Shown here one piece after another: positions 17,395-26,770 of a stretch of DNA of 64,000 nucleotides. Where the stretch lies: NCBI RefSeq assembly GCF_022213065.1, contig NZ_JAKLJA010000030.1, positions 26,454 through 90,453 of the forward strand, given 5' to 3'. The translations under genes were made by a program, and so were the position numbers. The notes below the pieces were generated by a model, which did no database searches, was not told the origin of the DNA, and saw only the letters and a list, made by a program, of their open reading frames with translations. The first letter of the stretch is position 1. Each line of letters opens with the position of its first letter. Source of the stretch: Paraburkholderia tagetis (lineage in GTDB: Bacteria; Pseudomonadota; Gammaproteobacteria; Burkholderiales; Burkholderiaceae).

Positions 17395-18194
17395 GCTTGC
17401 TTGTAAAGGCCGAGCGCGAAGGCCAGACGATCGCGCGCGTCACGCCCGACACGGCGGGCTGGCGTTATGTCGGTTTCGCCGCATACCGGCTCGCGGCAGA
17501 TGAACTGGTCTACGTCTACGAGACGGACCGCGAAAGCTGCATCGTCGTGCTCTCGGGCGCCGTGGATATCGAGGTGGATGGCCAGCGATTTTCCGGCCTC
17601 GGCTCACGCGACAGCGTATTCGAAGATTCGGCGCCCTACGCGCTCTATGTGCCGCCCGGCAAGAAAACCACGGTGCGCGCTGCGCGCGACGCCGAACTGG
17701 GTGTGGCGAGCGCGCCTGCCCAAGGCACGCTGCCCGTGCGGCTCATCGAGCCCGCGCAAATGAAGCGCTCCACGCGCGGCAAGGGTGCGAATACGCGCTA
17801 TGTCTGCGATATTCTTCCGCAGACCGAGCCGGCGGAGTCGCTGCTCGTGGTGGAAGTGCGCACGCCTTCGGGCCATTCGTCGAGCTATCCGCCGCACAAG
17901 CACGACGCCGATCGCCTGCCGCACGAGAGCGCACTGGAAGAGACCTATTACCACCGGCTCAATCCACGGCAGGGCTTCGCGTTCCAGCGCGTCTATACCG
18001 ACGCGCGCGATCTCGACGAAACCGTGGCCGTGGAGGATCACGACATCGTGATGGTGCCGCGCGGCTACCATCCCGTGGTCGTGCCCTACGGCTACGATTC
18101 GTACTACCTGAACGTCATGGCCGGCCCCAAACGCGAGTGGCACTTCCACAACGATCCCGCGCACGAGTGGATCATCGAGCGCGACGCGAAATAG
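17391..18194 (+). CDS. iolB: 5-deoxy-glucuronate isomerase
   Basis: A 267-residue bicupin isomerase that converts 5-deoxy-glucuronate to 2-deoxy-5-keto-gluconate, the substrate of IolC. The metal/cupin region SSYPPHKHDADRLPHESALEE and the segment FQRVYTDARDLDETVAVEDHD are diagnostic, as is the C-terminal WHFHNDPAHEWI. The start at 17391 follows AGGAGG and overlaps the iolE stop codon. It is the last gene of the rightward iol operon; the convergent chemotaxis gene ends only 24 bases away and I see no terminator hairpin between them. Confidence 0.96.
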   Translation: MSLLVKAEREGQTIARVTPDTAGWRYVGFAAYRLAADELVYVYETDRESCIVVLSGAVDIEVDGQRFSGLGSRDSVFEDSAPYALYVPPGKKTTVRAARDAELGVASAPAQGTLPVRLIEPAQMKRSTRGKGANTRYVCDILPQTEPAESLLVVEVRTPSGHSSSYPPHKHDADRLPHESALEETYYHRLNPRQGFAFQRVYTDARDLDETVAVEDHDIVMVPRGYHPVVVPYGYDSYYLNVMAGPKREWHFHNDPAHEWIIERDAK

Positions 18195-18218
18195 CGTCGA
18201 GCTAGGCTCAAGCGAGGC

Positions 18219-19904
18219 TCAAGCGAGCTGGAACTTGTTCACGAGACGCTTGAGCACCTTGGCCTGGTCGTCAAGCGATTGCGCCGCTGCCGTGGCCTCT
18301 TCCACCAGCGCCGCGTTTTGCTGCGTGCCCGCGTCCATCTGCGTGACGGCGCGGTTGATCTCCTCGATGCCGGCGCGCTGCTCGCTCGATGCCGCCGAAA
18401 TCTCGCCGATGATGTCGTTCACGCGCTTCACGGCTTTCATGACTTCTTCCATGGTCTGGCCCGCGTCGGTGGCGAGCGTCGAGCCGTTCGCCACACGCGC
18501 GACCGATGCGGTGATGAGCGCCTTGATCTCCTTGGCCGCCGCAGCGCTGCGCTGCGCGAGATTGCGCACCTCGCCCGCGACCACCGAGAAACCGCGCCCT
18601 TCCTCGCCCGCCCGCGCGGCTTCGACCGCCGCGTTCAGCGCCAGAATGTTGGTCTGAAACGCGATGCCCTCGATCACGCCGATGATCTCGGCGATGCTCT
18701 TCGCGCTGTCGTTGATCTCGTTCATCGTGGCCACCACGCGGCCCACCACGGCGCCGCCCTGCTGCGCGATCTGCGAGGCGTTGCCGGCCAGTGTGCTCGC
18801 CTGCTGCGCGTTCTCCGCGTTCAGGCGCACCGTGGAGGTGAGTTGCTCCATGCTGCTCGCGGTGCGCTCGAGCGCGACGGCCTGCTCTTCGGTGCGATGC
18901 GAAAGATCGAGATTGCCCGTCGAAATCTGGCCCGAGGCGGCGGCAATCGCCTCGGCGCTCGCGGCGATCTCGGCCACCGTCGACGAAAGCCCGTTCTGCA
19001 TGTCGCGCAGCGCGCCAAGCATGCTGGCCGCATCTCGCGCATGCACCTCGACCGGCTGCGCAAGATCGCCCGAGGCGATGCGCGCGGCAATGGCCTTCGC
19101 GTGCGCGGGCTCGCCGCCAAGCTGGCGCGCGATGCGGCGCACGACCCATTCGCTCACGAGGAACGCGAGCACGAAGAGCGCCACCGTCGCTGTGGCGATC
19201 ATCACGAACGACGACTTGTAGATGAACGCCGATGCCGCGATCGTCGCCTTGGCGGCAGCGCCGCGCTGCGCGACGAGCCGGTCGACGAGCGTCTCGAGTT
19301 TTTCCGTTTCGACGAGCAGCGAGACGTCCTGGGTGCCGACCTGCCAGTTCATCTGTGAAAGATCGAGCGGTTGTGCCTTCACGAGCGTCACGAACTCGCG
19401 CACGTGGCTGCTCCATGTTTGCGCCGCCGCTGCGAACTGCTTTTGCTGCGCAAGCGCGTCGCCTCCCTCGCCTCCCGATTGAGATGAATATTGTCCGAGC
19501 ACCTTCATCTCGACCACAAGTGCGGCGAGGTCCTTCTCGATGTTCGAGCCTAGCTCGTCTCGCTCCTTCGCGGTGGTCGCGGTAAGCAGCATCTTCTGCG
19601 CGCGGCTGGCACGCAGCACGTGACCACGCGCTTCCTCCGCGGCGCGGCTGGCAACATGGCCCTGCTCATAGATCGACTCCGTTGAATCGTTCAAACGGCT
19701 GATCTGTGCGAGCGAGAAAGCACCGATCGCGAGTGTGCCGACCAGCACCACCGCGAAGGCGACGCGCAGCATCGTCTTCACCGACAGCGATTTGCCCTCG
19801 CGCGCCGTCCTGGCTGAGGCTCGCGGGGCGTGCGGCGAATCCTCGGCCTGCGCATCCTGCGGCACGAAACCGGCGCGCCGGCTCCCCTGCAATGCAGCTT
19901 TCAT
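18219..19904 (-). CDS. Methyl-accepting chemotaxis protein
   Basis: Transmembrane chemoreceptor of about 561 residues. After a ~40-residue cytoplasmic N-tail there is TM1 (~45-67), a periplasmic helical sensor region of roughly 160 residues, TM2 (~231-255), a HAMP domain (RRIARQLGGEPAHAKAIAARI), and a long signalling coiled coil with the highly conserved tip IAFQTNILALNAAVEAARAG. There is no CheR-binding pentapeptide; it ends NKFQLA. The start at 19904 has AAGGAGA at good distance, although the frame remains open to 20057. The ligand cannot be read from sequence; adjacency to the iol operon hints at, but does not show, inositol sensing. Confidence 0.93.
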   Translation of the reverse strand: MKAALQGSRRAGFVPQDAQAEDSPHAPRASARTAREGKSLSVKTMLRVAFAVVLVGTLAIGAFSLAQISRLNDSTESIYEQGHVASRAAEEARGHVLRASRAQKMLLTATTAKERDELGSNIEKDLAALVVEMKVLGQYSSQSGGEGGDALAQQKQFAAAAQTWSSHVREFVTLVKAQPLDLSQMNWQVGTQDVSLLVETEKLETLVDRLVAQRGAAAKATIAASAFIYKSSFVMIATATVALFVLAFLVSEWVVRRIARQLGGEPAHAKAIAARIASGDLAQPVEVHARDAASMLGALRDMQNGLSSTVAEIAASAEAIAAASGQISTGNLDLSHRTEEQAVALERTASSMEQLTSTVRLNAENAQQASTLAGNASQIAQQGGAVVGRVVATMNEINDSAKSIAEIIGVIEGIAFQTNILALNAAVEAARAGEEGRGFSVVAGEVRNLAQRSAAAAKEIKALITASVARVANGSTLATDAGQTMEEVMKAVKRVNDIIGEISAASSEQRAGIEEINRAVTQMDAGTQQNAALVEEATAAAQSLDDQAKVLKRLVNKFQLA

Positions 19905-20521
19905 GTCTCGATGGTCTCCTTCTTGTTGTACGGCCGGCCCAAAGGAGTCCCCTGGGTCCGCCACAACCCGGTCTACGGCAAGTTTGCCTACGAACTTTAG
20001 CGCCGCCGGCTTTGGCAGCGCCCAGCCTTCCCGCAAATCGAAAGCTGGCAAATCCACGTTTCGCTCATCAGCACATTACCGGCAATTCAATCGGACCCGA
20101 TTGCATAATCAGTCTGGCGCAATGCCAATTGCATTCAATCCAGATTGGATAATGATCGCGGCAGCGAATTTTTAGCTTGATTCAGACATTAAATTATCTC
20201 GAACCCAACCTTAATTGACGATTTGATAATCGTCATGAATTTTATCAATTGCCATCTCCTCAATGACAATCGAGTTTATTCTATTGCCACTATTACTTAC
20301 CCGTGCAAACGCGATGAATCTTGCCGAAGCGCTCAGCGTGAAAATCCCTTTATTGCCCGCCATCGGCACGTATGCTCACCCATCCGCATAAAGCGGATCA
20401 CCGTTGATTTAAGCGAAAGTTCCGATATCCCGCTCGCGAAATATTTAGCTTTTCGCGAGCGGCTATTTTTATAGCCGACCAATACCCACCCATTCCGCTC
20501 CGAGTCCCGAGGCAATACCGC
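19905..20521. other. 617-base intergenic region: MCP promoter side and AT-rich T6SS leader
   Basis: No convincing gene. The left third is GC-rich like its surroundings. From about 20080 to 20480 the base composition turns clearly AT-rich, unlike the rest of the window. It contains perfect dyads at 20216-20235 (8-bp arms, TGACGATT), 20382-20398 (ATCCGC), 20430-20462 (12-bp arms) and 20461-20476 (GGCTAT). I could not fit a convincing sigma-54 or sigma-70 promoter. It must hold the promoter for the T6SS operon and that of the divergent chemotaxis gene. Confidence 0.7.
20430..20476 (+). promoter_or_regulatory. Overlapping hairpins in the T6SS leader (terminator or attenuator-like)
   Basis: Hairpin 1 has 12-bp perfect arms (20430-20441 and 20451-20462) around a 9-base AT-rich loop, followed by ctattttta. 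Hairpin 2 (20461-20476) is GGCTAT-TTTT-ATAGCC and shares its first two bases with hairpin 1, so the two compete. The structure ends 45 bases before the tssA start. It could stop transcripts entering from upstream or act as an attenuator. Confidence 0.55.
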
Positions 20522-21571
20522 TTGAATACCGACCAGGATTATCCGCTTACCGCCCCACTCATCGCGTCCGAATCCACGCGCACGGCTGAATCAATGGGCG
20601 ACTGCGGCGAAAACCTCGAGTACGACGCGGCGTTCATCGAACTTGAACGCATCGTCGCCGGCATTGGCGATCAGCAATATGGCGACACGCTCATTGCCGC
20701 TGTCACGCCGGACTGGCAACTCGCCAAACAACAGGCCGAGGCGCTGCTGCAACGCTCGAAGGATCTACGCGTCGTCGCATGGCTTACTCGGGCATGGACG
20801 GAATCCACCGGACTGGCGGGATACGCGAAGGGTCTGGCGCTGGCCGCCGACCTGCTCGGCAGCCGTTGGGACGGCGTGCATCCGCGTATCGAAATCGACG
20901 AGGACGGGCAACCCGACCCATTCTCCCGCACGAATGCGCTGCAAGCCTTTTTCTCGCCGGAAGCACTCGGTGCTCGCGCTCGTGCGGCGAGCCTGCTGCG
21001 CGTACGCGGTATCGATCTTTCGCTACGCAAAGCTGCAGCGTTGCTCGACGGCGCGACGGAGAACGAAGCAGATGTCACGCGGCAAGAACTGTGCGTCGCG
21101 CTCAATGCGGAACGGGCCACGCTCGACGTCGTCGGTGAATTGCTCACCCACATCAAGAACCTTCGTCTCAATGTGTCGAGCCGCCTGGACGAAACGTGGG
21201 TACCCGACATGAGCGCAGTGGAAAAGCCTTTGCTGACCGTGTTCTCTGTGCTATCGGAAGGCACGGCACCTGAGTCCGCAGCGTCGCCGCAATCGGCCAC
21301 TGTCACGTCGGCAATATCGGCGACTGCGAACGGCATGTCGTCCACAGGCTCGAGCCATTCCGGCGAGGTGCGCTCCCGCGACGAAGCAAGCCTCCTGCTC
21401 GAACAGGTCTGCATCTACCTGGAGTCCTGCGAGCCGGCCCACCCCTCGTCGTTGTTGATCCGCCGCGCCCAGCGCCTGTTGCCAATGACGTTCTACGAAA
21501 TCATTCGCGACATGACGCCGGAGGCAATTCCGCATATCGACTTGCTGGCCGGTCTCGGCGGCAACGCCTGA
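20522..21571 (+). CDS. tssA: Type VI secretion baseplate/cap protein TssA (ImpA N-terminal domain)
   Basis: A 349-residue TssA, which works in baseplate priming and sheath/tube polymerisation. The N-terminus (DYPLTAPL then CGENLEYDAAFIELE) is the ImpA_N domain, spanning about residues 5-130. The C-terminal part (SRDEASLLLEQVCIYLE, then YEIIRDMTPEAI) is that of short TssA proteins. The start is a TTG at 20522 with GAGG nine bases upstream; an ATG 24 codons later would cut into the conserved N-terminus. It is the first gene of a ~24.5 kb co-directional T6SS operon. Confidence 0.92.
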   Translation: MNTDQDYPLTAPLIASESTRTAESMGDCGENLEYDAAFIELERIVAGIGDQQYGDTLIAAVTPDWQLAKQQAEALLQRSKDLRVVAWLTRAWTESTGLAGYAKGLALAADLLGSRWDGVHPRIEIDEDGQPDPFSRTNALQAFFSPEALGARARAASLLRVRGIDLSLRKAAALLDGATENEADVTRQELCVALNAERATLDVVGELLTHIKNLRLNVSSRLDETWVPDMSAVEKPLLTVFSVLSEGTAPESAASPQSATVTSAISATANGMSSTGSSHSGEVRSRDEASLLLEQVCIYLESCEPAHPSSLLIRRAQRLLPMTFYEIIRDMTPEAIPHIDLLAGLGGNA

Positions 21572-21632
21572 CGCGATCCGCGCAACCGGCCTTCATGACG
21601 CAGCACCATCTTTATTACATAGGATTCCGAAC

Positions 21633-22205
21633 ATGAGTAACTCAAAATCGACAGGGCAAAAATTCATTGGGCGTAACCGCGCACCTCGGGTTCAGATCGA
21701 GTACGACGTAGAGACTTATGGAAGCAACCAGAGCGTCGACATTCCGTTCGTCATGGGTGTTCTATCCGATCTGGCTGGCAAGTCCAATCAGCAGCAGCCG
21801 AGCATGGACCAACGCAAGTTCCTGGAAATCGACGTCGACAACTTCGACGACCGGCTCAAGTCGGTGCAGCCGCGCGCGGCCTTTCACGTGCCCAACGAAA
21901 TTTCTGGCGACGGCAAGCTGGCCATCGACCTCACCTTCGAGTCGATAGAAGACTTTTCGCCGGCAAGCGTTGCGCGCATGGTGCCCGAGCTGAACCAGTT
22001 GCTGATGGCCCGGCGCCAGCTCTCGAACCTGCTCTCCTATATGGACGGCAAGAGCAATGCCGAGACGATGCTCATGCACGCGCTGAAGAGCCGCCCGTTG
22101 CTCGAGTCGATCGCCCGCATCACGGCTCAAACCACAGACAAACCCACGGCCCCCGCCCGAGACCAGCCGTCAGGCTCGCCGTCGGGCGGCGAGCCCGAAG
22201 CGTGA
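21633..22205 (+). CDS. tssB: Type VI contractile sheath small subunit TssB (VipA)
   Basis: 190 residues; forms the contractile sheath with TssC. The N-terminus GQKFIGRNRAPRVQIEYDVE is diagnostic, followed by VDIPFVMGVLSDLAG and FLEIDVDNFDDRL. The C-terminal ~25 residues are a Pro/Ser-rich tail. The start has AGGA eight bases upstream. Its stop overlaps a GTG start of tssC. Confidence 0.97.
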   Translation: MSNSKSTGQKFIGRNRAPRVQIEYDVETYGSNQSVDIPFVMGVLSDLAGKSNQQQPSMDQRKFLEIDVDNFDDRLKSVQPRAAFHVPNEISGDGKLAIDLTFESIEDFSPASVARMVPELNQLLMARRQLSNLLSYMDGKSNAETMLMHALKSRPLLESIARITAQTTDKPTAPARDQPSGSPSGGEPEA

Positions 22206-23758
22206 CGGCACCGACCGCCCTGCGGCCCATCCACCTGCCTCCCGGTGAAACTCCCATGAAGACTGCCGAAGCCGTATTGCAAACGACGACCCTCGAGTTC
22301 CCGTCGAACGACGCATTCGCCGTCGCTCTCGTCGACGAACTGAATCCGCGCAGCGACCGCGCGCGCGAAGCCATCGACGCCGCCGTCAAGACACTTGCCT
22401 TCCAGGCACTCGAGCACGCGGTCGTCGTATCGGACGACGCCTACCAGACGATCCAGACGATCATTGCGGAGATCGACCGCAAGCTCTCGGATCAGATCAA
22501 CACGATCATTCATCACGCGGATTTCCAGCAGCTCGAATCGGCATGGCGTGGCCTGCATTACCTCGTGACGAACAGCGAGACGAACGAGCAGTTGAAGATC
22601 CGCTACATGCCCGCCACAAAGACGGAGCTGAACCGCACGTTGAAGCGCTACAAGGGCGTCGCGTGGGACCAGAGCCCGATCTTCAAGAAGATCTACGAAG
22701 AAGAGTATGGCCAGTTCGGCGGCGAGCCGCTGGGTTGCCTCGTGGGCGACTATTACTTCGATCACGGGCCGCAAGATGTCGAAATGCTCGGTGAGATCGC
22801 GAAAATCGCGGCCGCCGCACACTGCCCGTTCATTAGCGGTGCTTCGCCGGCCGTGATGCAGATGGAGTCGTGGCAAGAATTGTCGAATCCGCGCGATCTA
22901 ACCAGGATTTTCCAGAACAGCGAATACGCGGCGTGGACCCATCTGCGCAAATCCGACGACGCACGCTATCTCGGCCTGACAATGCCGCGCTTTCTTGCCC
23001 GCCTGCCCTACGGTGCGCGCACGAATCCCGTGGAAGCCTTCGACTTCGAGGAAAACGTCGACGGCACCACTCATGATCGCTATGCGTGGATCAATGCCGC
23101 ATACGCCATGGCGACCAACATCAACCGTTCGTTCCGCCAGTTTGGCTGGTGCACGTCGATTCGCGGCGTCGAATCGGGCGGCGCGGTGGACGATTTGCCG
23201 GCGCACACGTTCCCGACGGACGACGGCGGCATCGACATGAAATGCCCGACCGAAATCGCTATCAGCGATCGCCGCGAGGCCGAGCTCGCGAAAAACGGCT
23301 TCATGCCGTTCGTGCATCGGAAGAACTCCACCGTTGCGGCGTTCCTCGGGGCCCAGTCGCTGCAAAAACCCGCCGAATACCACGATGCGCTTGCCACTGA
23401 AAACGCCAAGCTCGCCGCGCGTCTGCCCTATATCTTCGCCTGCAGCCGATTCGCTCACTACCTGAAATGCATCGTGCGCGACAAGGTCGGCTCCTTCAAG
23501 GAGCGCGGCGAGATGGAGGCCTGGCTCAACGACTGGATCCTCCATTACGTCGACGGCGATCCACAGAACTCCTCGCAGGAAACCAAGGCGCGCAAGCCGC
23601 TGGCCGCAGCGCGCGTCGTCCTCGAAGACATGGAGGACAACCCCGGCTATTACAGCGCCAAATTCTTCCTGCGTCCGCACTATCAGCTCGAAGGTCTCAC
23701 CGTATCCCTACGGCTCGTCTCGAAGGTACCCGCACTCAATGGGTCCGCCTCCGGGTAA
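22202..23758 (+). CDS. tssC: Type VI contractile sheath large subunit TssC (VipB)
   Basis: 518 residues; the large sheath protein. Recognisable segments are LESAWRGLHYLV, FGGEPLGCLVGDYYFDH, the FMPFVHRKNSTVAAFLGAQS loop and the C-terminal VVLEDMEDNPGYYSAKFFLR with HYQLEGLTVSLRLVS. I take the GTG at 22202, which overlaps the tssB stop (GTGA). An ATG at 22256 (MKTAEAV) is an alternative start that would remove 18 residues. Confidence 0.97.
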   Translation: MTAPTALRPIHLPPGETPMKTAEAVLQTTTLEFPSNDAFAVALVDELNPRSDRAREAIDAAVKTLAFQALEHAVVVSDDAYQTIQTIIAEIDRKLSDQINTIIHHADFQQLESAWRGLHYLVTNSETNEQLKIRYMPATKTELNRTLKRYKGVAWDQSPIFKKIYEEEYGQFGGEPLGCLVGDYYFDHGPQDVEMLGEIAKIAAAAHCPFISGASPAVMQMESWQELSNPRDLTRIFQNSEYAAWTHLRKSDDARYLGLTMPRFLARLPYGARTNPVEAFDFEENVDGTTHDRYAWINAAYAMATNINRSFRQFGWCTSIRGVESGGAVDDLPAHTFPTDDGGIDMKCPTEIAISDRREAELAKNGFMPFVHRKNSTVAAFLGAQSLQKPAEYHDALATENAKLAARLPYIFACSRFAHYLKCIVRDKVGSFKERGEMEAWLNDWILHYVDGDPQNSSQETKARKPLAAARVVLEDMEDNPGYYSAKFFLRPHYQLEGLTVSLRLVSKVPALNGSASG

Positions 23759-23799
23759 GCCACTTCCTGACGTCTCTTCTCAACTCATAGGAGAACATA

Positions 23800-24282
23800 A
23801 TGTCTGTAGATATGTACATGCTCGTAGACGGAGCCAGCGGCGAATCGAAGGATGCCAACCATAAAGGCTGGACCGACATTCAGTCGTATTCGTGGGGCGC
23901 GAGCCAGCCCGGTTCGATGTCGACCGGCGGCGGCGGCGGCATCGGCAAGGTCAGCTTCGACGACCTCACGGTAGAAGCCTATGCCGACAAGGCCACGCCG
24001 GCGATCCTCAAGTACTGCGCCAACGGCAAGCACCTCCCGCAGATCCAGTTGTCGATCTGCAAGGCAGGTGGCTCGCAGGTCGAGTACAAGCGCATCACGC
24101 TCACGGATGTGCTCGTCGTCGCAGTGCAGCAGAGCGCCGACAAGAACTCCGACGCCGTGAAGATCACCTACCGCTTCCAGGCAGCGAAGGTCAAGCAGCA
24201 GTACTGGGAGCAAACCGACCAGGGCGGCAAGGGCAGCGAAAGCGTGCTCACCTGGAACATCAAGGAAAACCGCGAGATGTAA
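23800..24282 (+). CDS. hcp: Hcp tube protein (TssD)
   Basis: 160 residues; stacks as hexameric rings to form the inner tube fired by the sheath, and can carry small effectors in its lumen. The sequence begins SVDMYMLVDGASGESKD and contains IQSYSWGASQPG, both typical of Hcp1-type proteins. There is no C-terminal extension that might be an effector. The start has AGGAGA, the strongest ribosome-binding site of the operon, as expected for a product needed in quantity. A hairpin follows the gene. Confidence 0.97.
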   Translation: MSVDMYMLVDGASGESKDANHKGWTDIQSYSWGASQPGSMSTGGGGGIGKVSFDDLTVEAYADKATPAILKYCANGKHLPQIQLSICKAGGSQVEYKRITLTDVLVVAVQQSADKNSDAVKITYRFQAAKVKQQYWEQTDQGGKGSESVLTWNIKENREM

Positions 24283-24324
24283 TGCGTCTTTAGTTTTTCA
24301 GCATCATATTTAGTTATGCATAGC

Positions 24325-24348
24325 GTGCAGGCGGCTCGCCGCCTGCAC
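24325..24348 (+). promoter_or_regulatory. Hairpin after hcp
   Basis: Perfect 10-bp arms (24325-24334 and 24339-24348, GTGCAGGCGG) around the loop CTCG, in the 92-base gap between hcp and tssE. It is not followed by a T-run, so it is more likely an mRNA-stabilising or partial-polarity element than an intrinsic terminator. Confidence 0.6.
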
Positions 24349-24374
24349 TGCCTTGTCTCCTCGTATCGCCCGCC

Positions 24375-24896
24375 ATGAGTCACGCCACGATGCCGCACTC
24401 CGCAGCGCTCGAAGATGTTCAGCGCCGCTACCCACCCTGCCTGTTCGATCGCCTGATCGCAGACCGTGAGCCGACGCGCGCGGCCAACGATACCAGGCGC
24501 AAGTCGCTCCACGAGGCAGTGCTGCGCGACCTCGCGTGGCTGCTCGGCAGCATCAACACGCGCGGCGTGAACAATCTGCGCGACTTCCCGCAGGTCGCCA
24601 CCTCGGTTCTCAATTTCGGCATTCCAGCGCTGGAGTACGTGACGTTGCAAGCCGAGGCCGCGCGACTACTCGAAGTCGAGGTGCGCGAGGCAATCGTTCG
24701 CTTCGAGCCGCGCCTCGCTCGCGAATCGCTCGACGTTCAATGTCGGCCGGCGACCACACCAGGTGGCCAGCCCTGCCTCGAACTGCGCATCGAAGGTGAC
24801 TTGATCGCGTTGCCCGCCCGCACCCGGATCGTGCTCGTCGCGGATTTCGTCGAGGCCGGCGAAGGACTCGTGTTCAGGTCGCGAGGCGCCTCATGA
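24375..24896 (+). CDS. tssE: Type VI baseplate protein TssE (gp25-like)
   Basis: 173 residues, related to T4 gp25, the baseplate piece that nucleates the sheath. The GPW/gp25 domain includes RKSLHEAVLRDLAWLLGS, the LRDFPQVATSVLNFGIP segment and EVREAIVRFEPRL. The ATG at 24375 has only a weak ribosome-binding site. The stop overlaps the tssF start (ATGA). Confidence 0.94.
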   Translation: MSHATMPHSAALEDVQRRYPPCLFDRLIADREPTRAANDTRRKSLHEAVLRDLAWLLGSINTRGVNNLRDFPQVATSVLNFGIPALEYVTLQAEAARLLEVEVREAIVRFEPRLARESLDVQCRPATTPGGQPCLELRIEGDLIALPARTRIVLVADFVEAGEGLVFRSRGAS

Positions 24897-26770
24897 CCCC
24901 AACGCGCCTGCTCGATTACTACAACCGTGAACTCGCCTACCTGCGCGAGCTCGGTTCCGAATTCGCCTCCGCATTTCCCGGCGCTGCCGCCCAGCTCGGC
25001 ATGCGCGACACACAGACTGCCGATCCGTTCGTCGAGCGCCTGCTCGAAGGCTTCGCGTTTCTGGCCGCGCGCATCCACCTCAAGATGGATGCCGAGTTTC
25101 CGCGCTTTTCCGAGCGCCTGCTGGACGTCGTCTATCCGCATTACCTTTCGCCCATGCCATCAATGGCGATCGTGGCGTTGCAACCCAATCTGCTTGCGGG
25201 TTCGATGCATTCAGGCTACACGCTCCCCGCGGGCTCCGCGCTGAAAGCGCAGCTCGCCGAGGGCGAACAGACGGCCTGCGAATTTCGCACCGCGCACGAA
25301 GTCACGCTATGGCCGCTCGAGATCGTCGACGTCAAGTTGCGCGCCGACGCCAGCGCGCTGCCGCTCTCGCGCTGGCCGCTCGGCGGCAGGCACGTGGGCG
25401 GCGCGCTTCACATCACGCTGCGCGCACACGGGGTCACCGATATTCGCGAACTGCCGCTCGAGAAGCTGACGTTCTTCGCGAGCGCGCAGGATACGGTTAC
25501 CCATCCCCTGCTCGAGCGCGTGCTTGCACACAGCGTCGGCGTGTGCTGCCACAGCGAAGAGGATGGTCCGCAGCGCGCCACGTGGCTCGGCACGGAAGCC
25601 ATTCGTCACGAAGGCTTCGATGCCGATCAGGCCATGCTGCCCTCGCGACAAAGTGCCTTCGAGGGATATCGGCTATTGCAGGAGTATTTCGCGTTTCCGG
25701 AGCGTCTGGCGTTCTTCAGCCTCAACCGGCTGGACCATGCACTGCCAGGCCTGCGCGGGCGCACCTTCACGCTGACGGTCCTGCTCGATGCGGCCGCGCC
25801 CGAACTCGAACGCGCGGTCGACGCACGCAGCCTCGCGCTCCATTGCACACCGGCGGTCAACCTCTTCGAGCGGCGCACAGATCACATCGCGATTTCGCCA
25901 TCGCACCATGAGCATCATCTGGTCGTCGACCGGATGCAGCCCGCCGATTTCGAAATCTTTTCCATCCGCAGAATCACGGGCCAATCGCAGGCCGGCGCAG
26001 CCAATATCGACTTCTTCCCGTTCTACGGCGGCCACGAAAGTTCGTCCATGCAGCGCGGCCGCTACTTTTCCATGCGCCGGGAGCCCCGGCCCATCGCACC
26101 CAATGCCGCCCGCTCGGCAACCCGCGCTGCCTACCCGGGAAGCGAGGTGTATGTGTCGCTCGTCGACCAGCACGATGCGCCCTGGCCCGATGCGCTACGC
26201 CATATCAGCGCCGATGCGCTCTGCACCAACCGGCATCTGCCGCTGTCGATCCCGCTGCACAACGCAACGGATTTCACCTTGCGCGCGTCGTGTCCCGTGG
26301 ACACCATCAAGGTCCTGCGCGGTCCCACTTCGCCTCATGGCGCCCTCGCGCAAGGTCAGTCGACATGGCGGCTCATCAGTCATCTCGGGCTCGACTATCT
26401 GGGACTCGTGGATGCGGGCGAAAGCGATGGCTCGCAGACACTGCGCGAGCTGCTACGCCTCTACGCCGATGGCGCCCGCCACAAGCTGCTCGCCCAGATC
26501 GACGGCGTGCGCAGCGTGCGAATCGAGCCCGCGTATCGGCGTCTGCCGCATCCTGGGCCGGTCATGGTCGGCCGCGGGGTCTGCATCTCGCTCCTGCTCG
26601 ACGAGTTGGCCTTCGCCGGCGGCAGCACCTACCTCTTCGAAGCGGTGCTCGAGCAATTCCTCGCGCGGCATGTATCGATCAACAGCTTTAGCGAACTCGC
26701 AGTGTCGACGCTGCAGCGCGGCAAGATCCGGCGATGGCCTTCACGCATCGGCAGGCGGCCCGCCATATGA
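24893..26770 (+). CDS. tssF: Type VI baseplate protein TssF (ImpG/VasA)
   Basis: 625 residues; wedge subunit of the baseplate with TssG, TssK and TssE. It begins LLDYYNRELAYLRELGSEFA, the standard TssF N-terminus, followed by DPFVERLLEGFAFLAARI and RLLDVVYPHYLSPMPSMAI. The C-terminus FAGGSTYLFEAVLEQFLARHVSINSF is also canonical, split here only by reading. It overlaps tssE by four bases and tssG by 37 bases. Confidence 0.96.
   Translation: MTPTRLLDYYNRELAYLRELGSEFASAFPGAAAQLGMRDTQTADPFVERLLEGFAFLAARIHLKMDAEFPRFSERLLDVVYPHYLSPMPSMAIVALQPNLLAGSMHSGYTLPAGSALKAQLAEGEQTACEFRTAHEVTLWPLEIVDVKLRADASALPLSRWPLGGRHVGGALHITLRAHGVTDIRELPLEKLTFFASAQDTVTHPLLERVLAHSVGVCCHSEEDGPQRATWLGTEAIRHEGFDADQAMLPSRQSAFEGYRLLQEYFAFPERLAFFSLNRLDHALPGLRGRTFTLTVLLDAAAPELERAVDARSLALHCTPAVNLFERRTDHIAISPSHHEHHLVVDRMQPADFEIFSIRRITGQSQAGAANIDFFPFYGGHESSSMQRGRYFSMRREPRPIAPNAARSATRAAYPGSEVYVSLVDQHDAPWPDALRHISADALCTNRHLPLSIPLHNATDFTLRASCPVDTIKVLRGPTSPHGALAQGQSTWRLISHLGLDYLGLVDAGESDGSQTLRELLRLYADGARHKLLAQIDGVRSVRIEPAYRRLPHPGPVMVGRGVCISLLLDELAFAGGSTYLFEAVLEQFLARHVSINSFSELAVSTLQRGKIRRWPSRIGRRPAI

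Noticed and set aside
18195..18218. Looked for a terminator between convergent iolB and the chemotaxis gene
   Set aside because: The 24-base gap holds only a partial direct repeat (aggctcaagcg) and no hairpin.
20110..20136. Possible sigma-54 promoter upstream of tssA (TGGCGC ... TTGCA)
   Set aside because: The spacing between the GG and GC elements is 13 bases instead of the required 10, so it does not fit the consensus.
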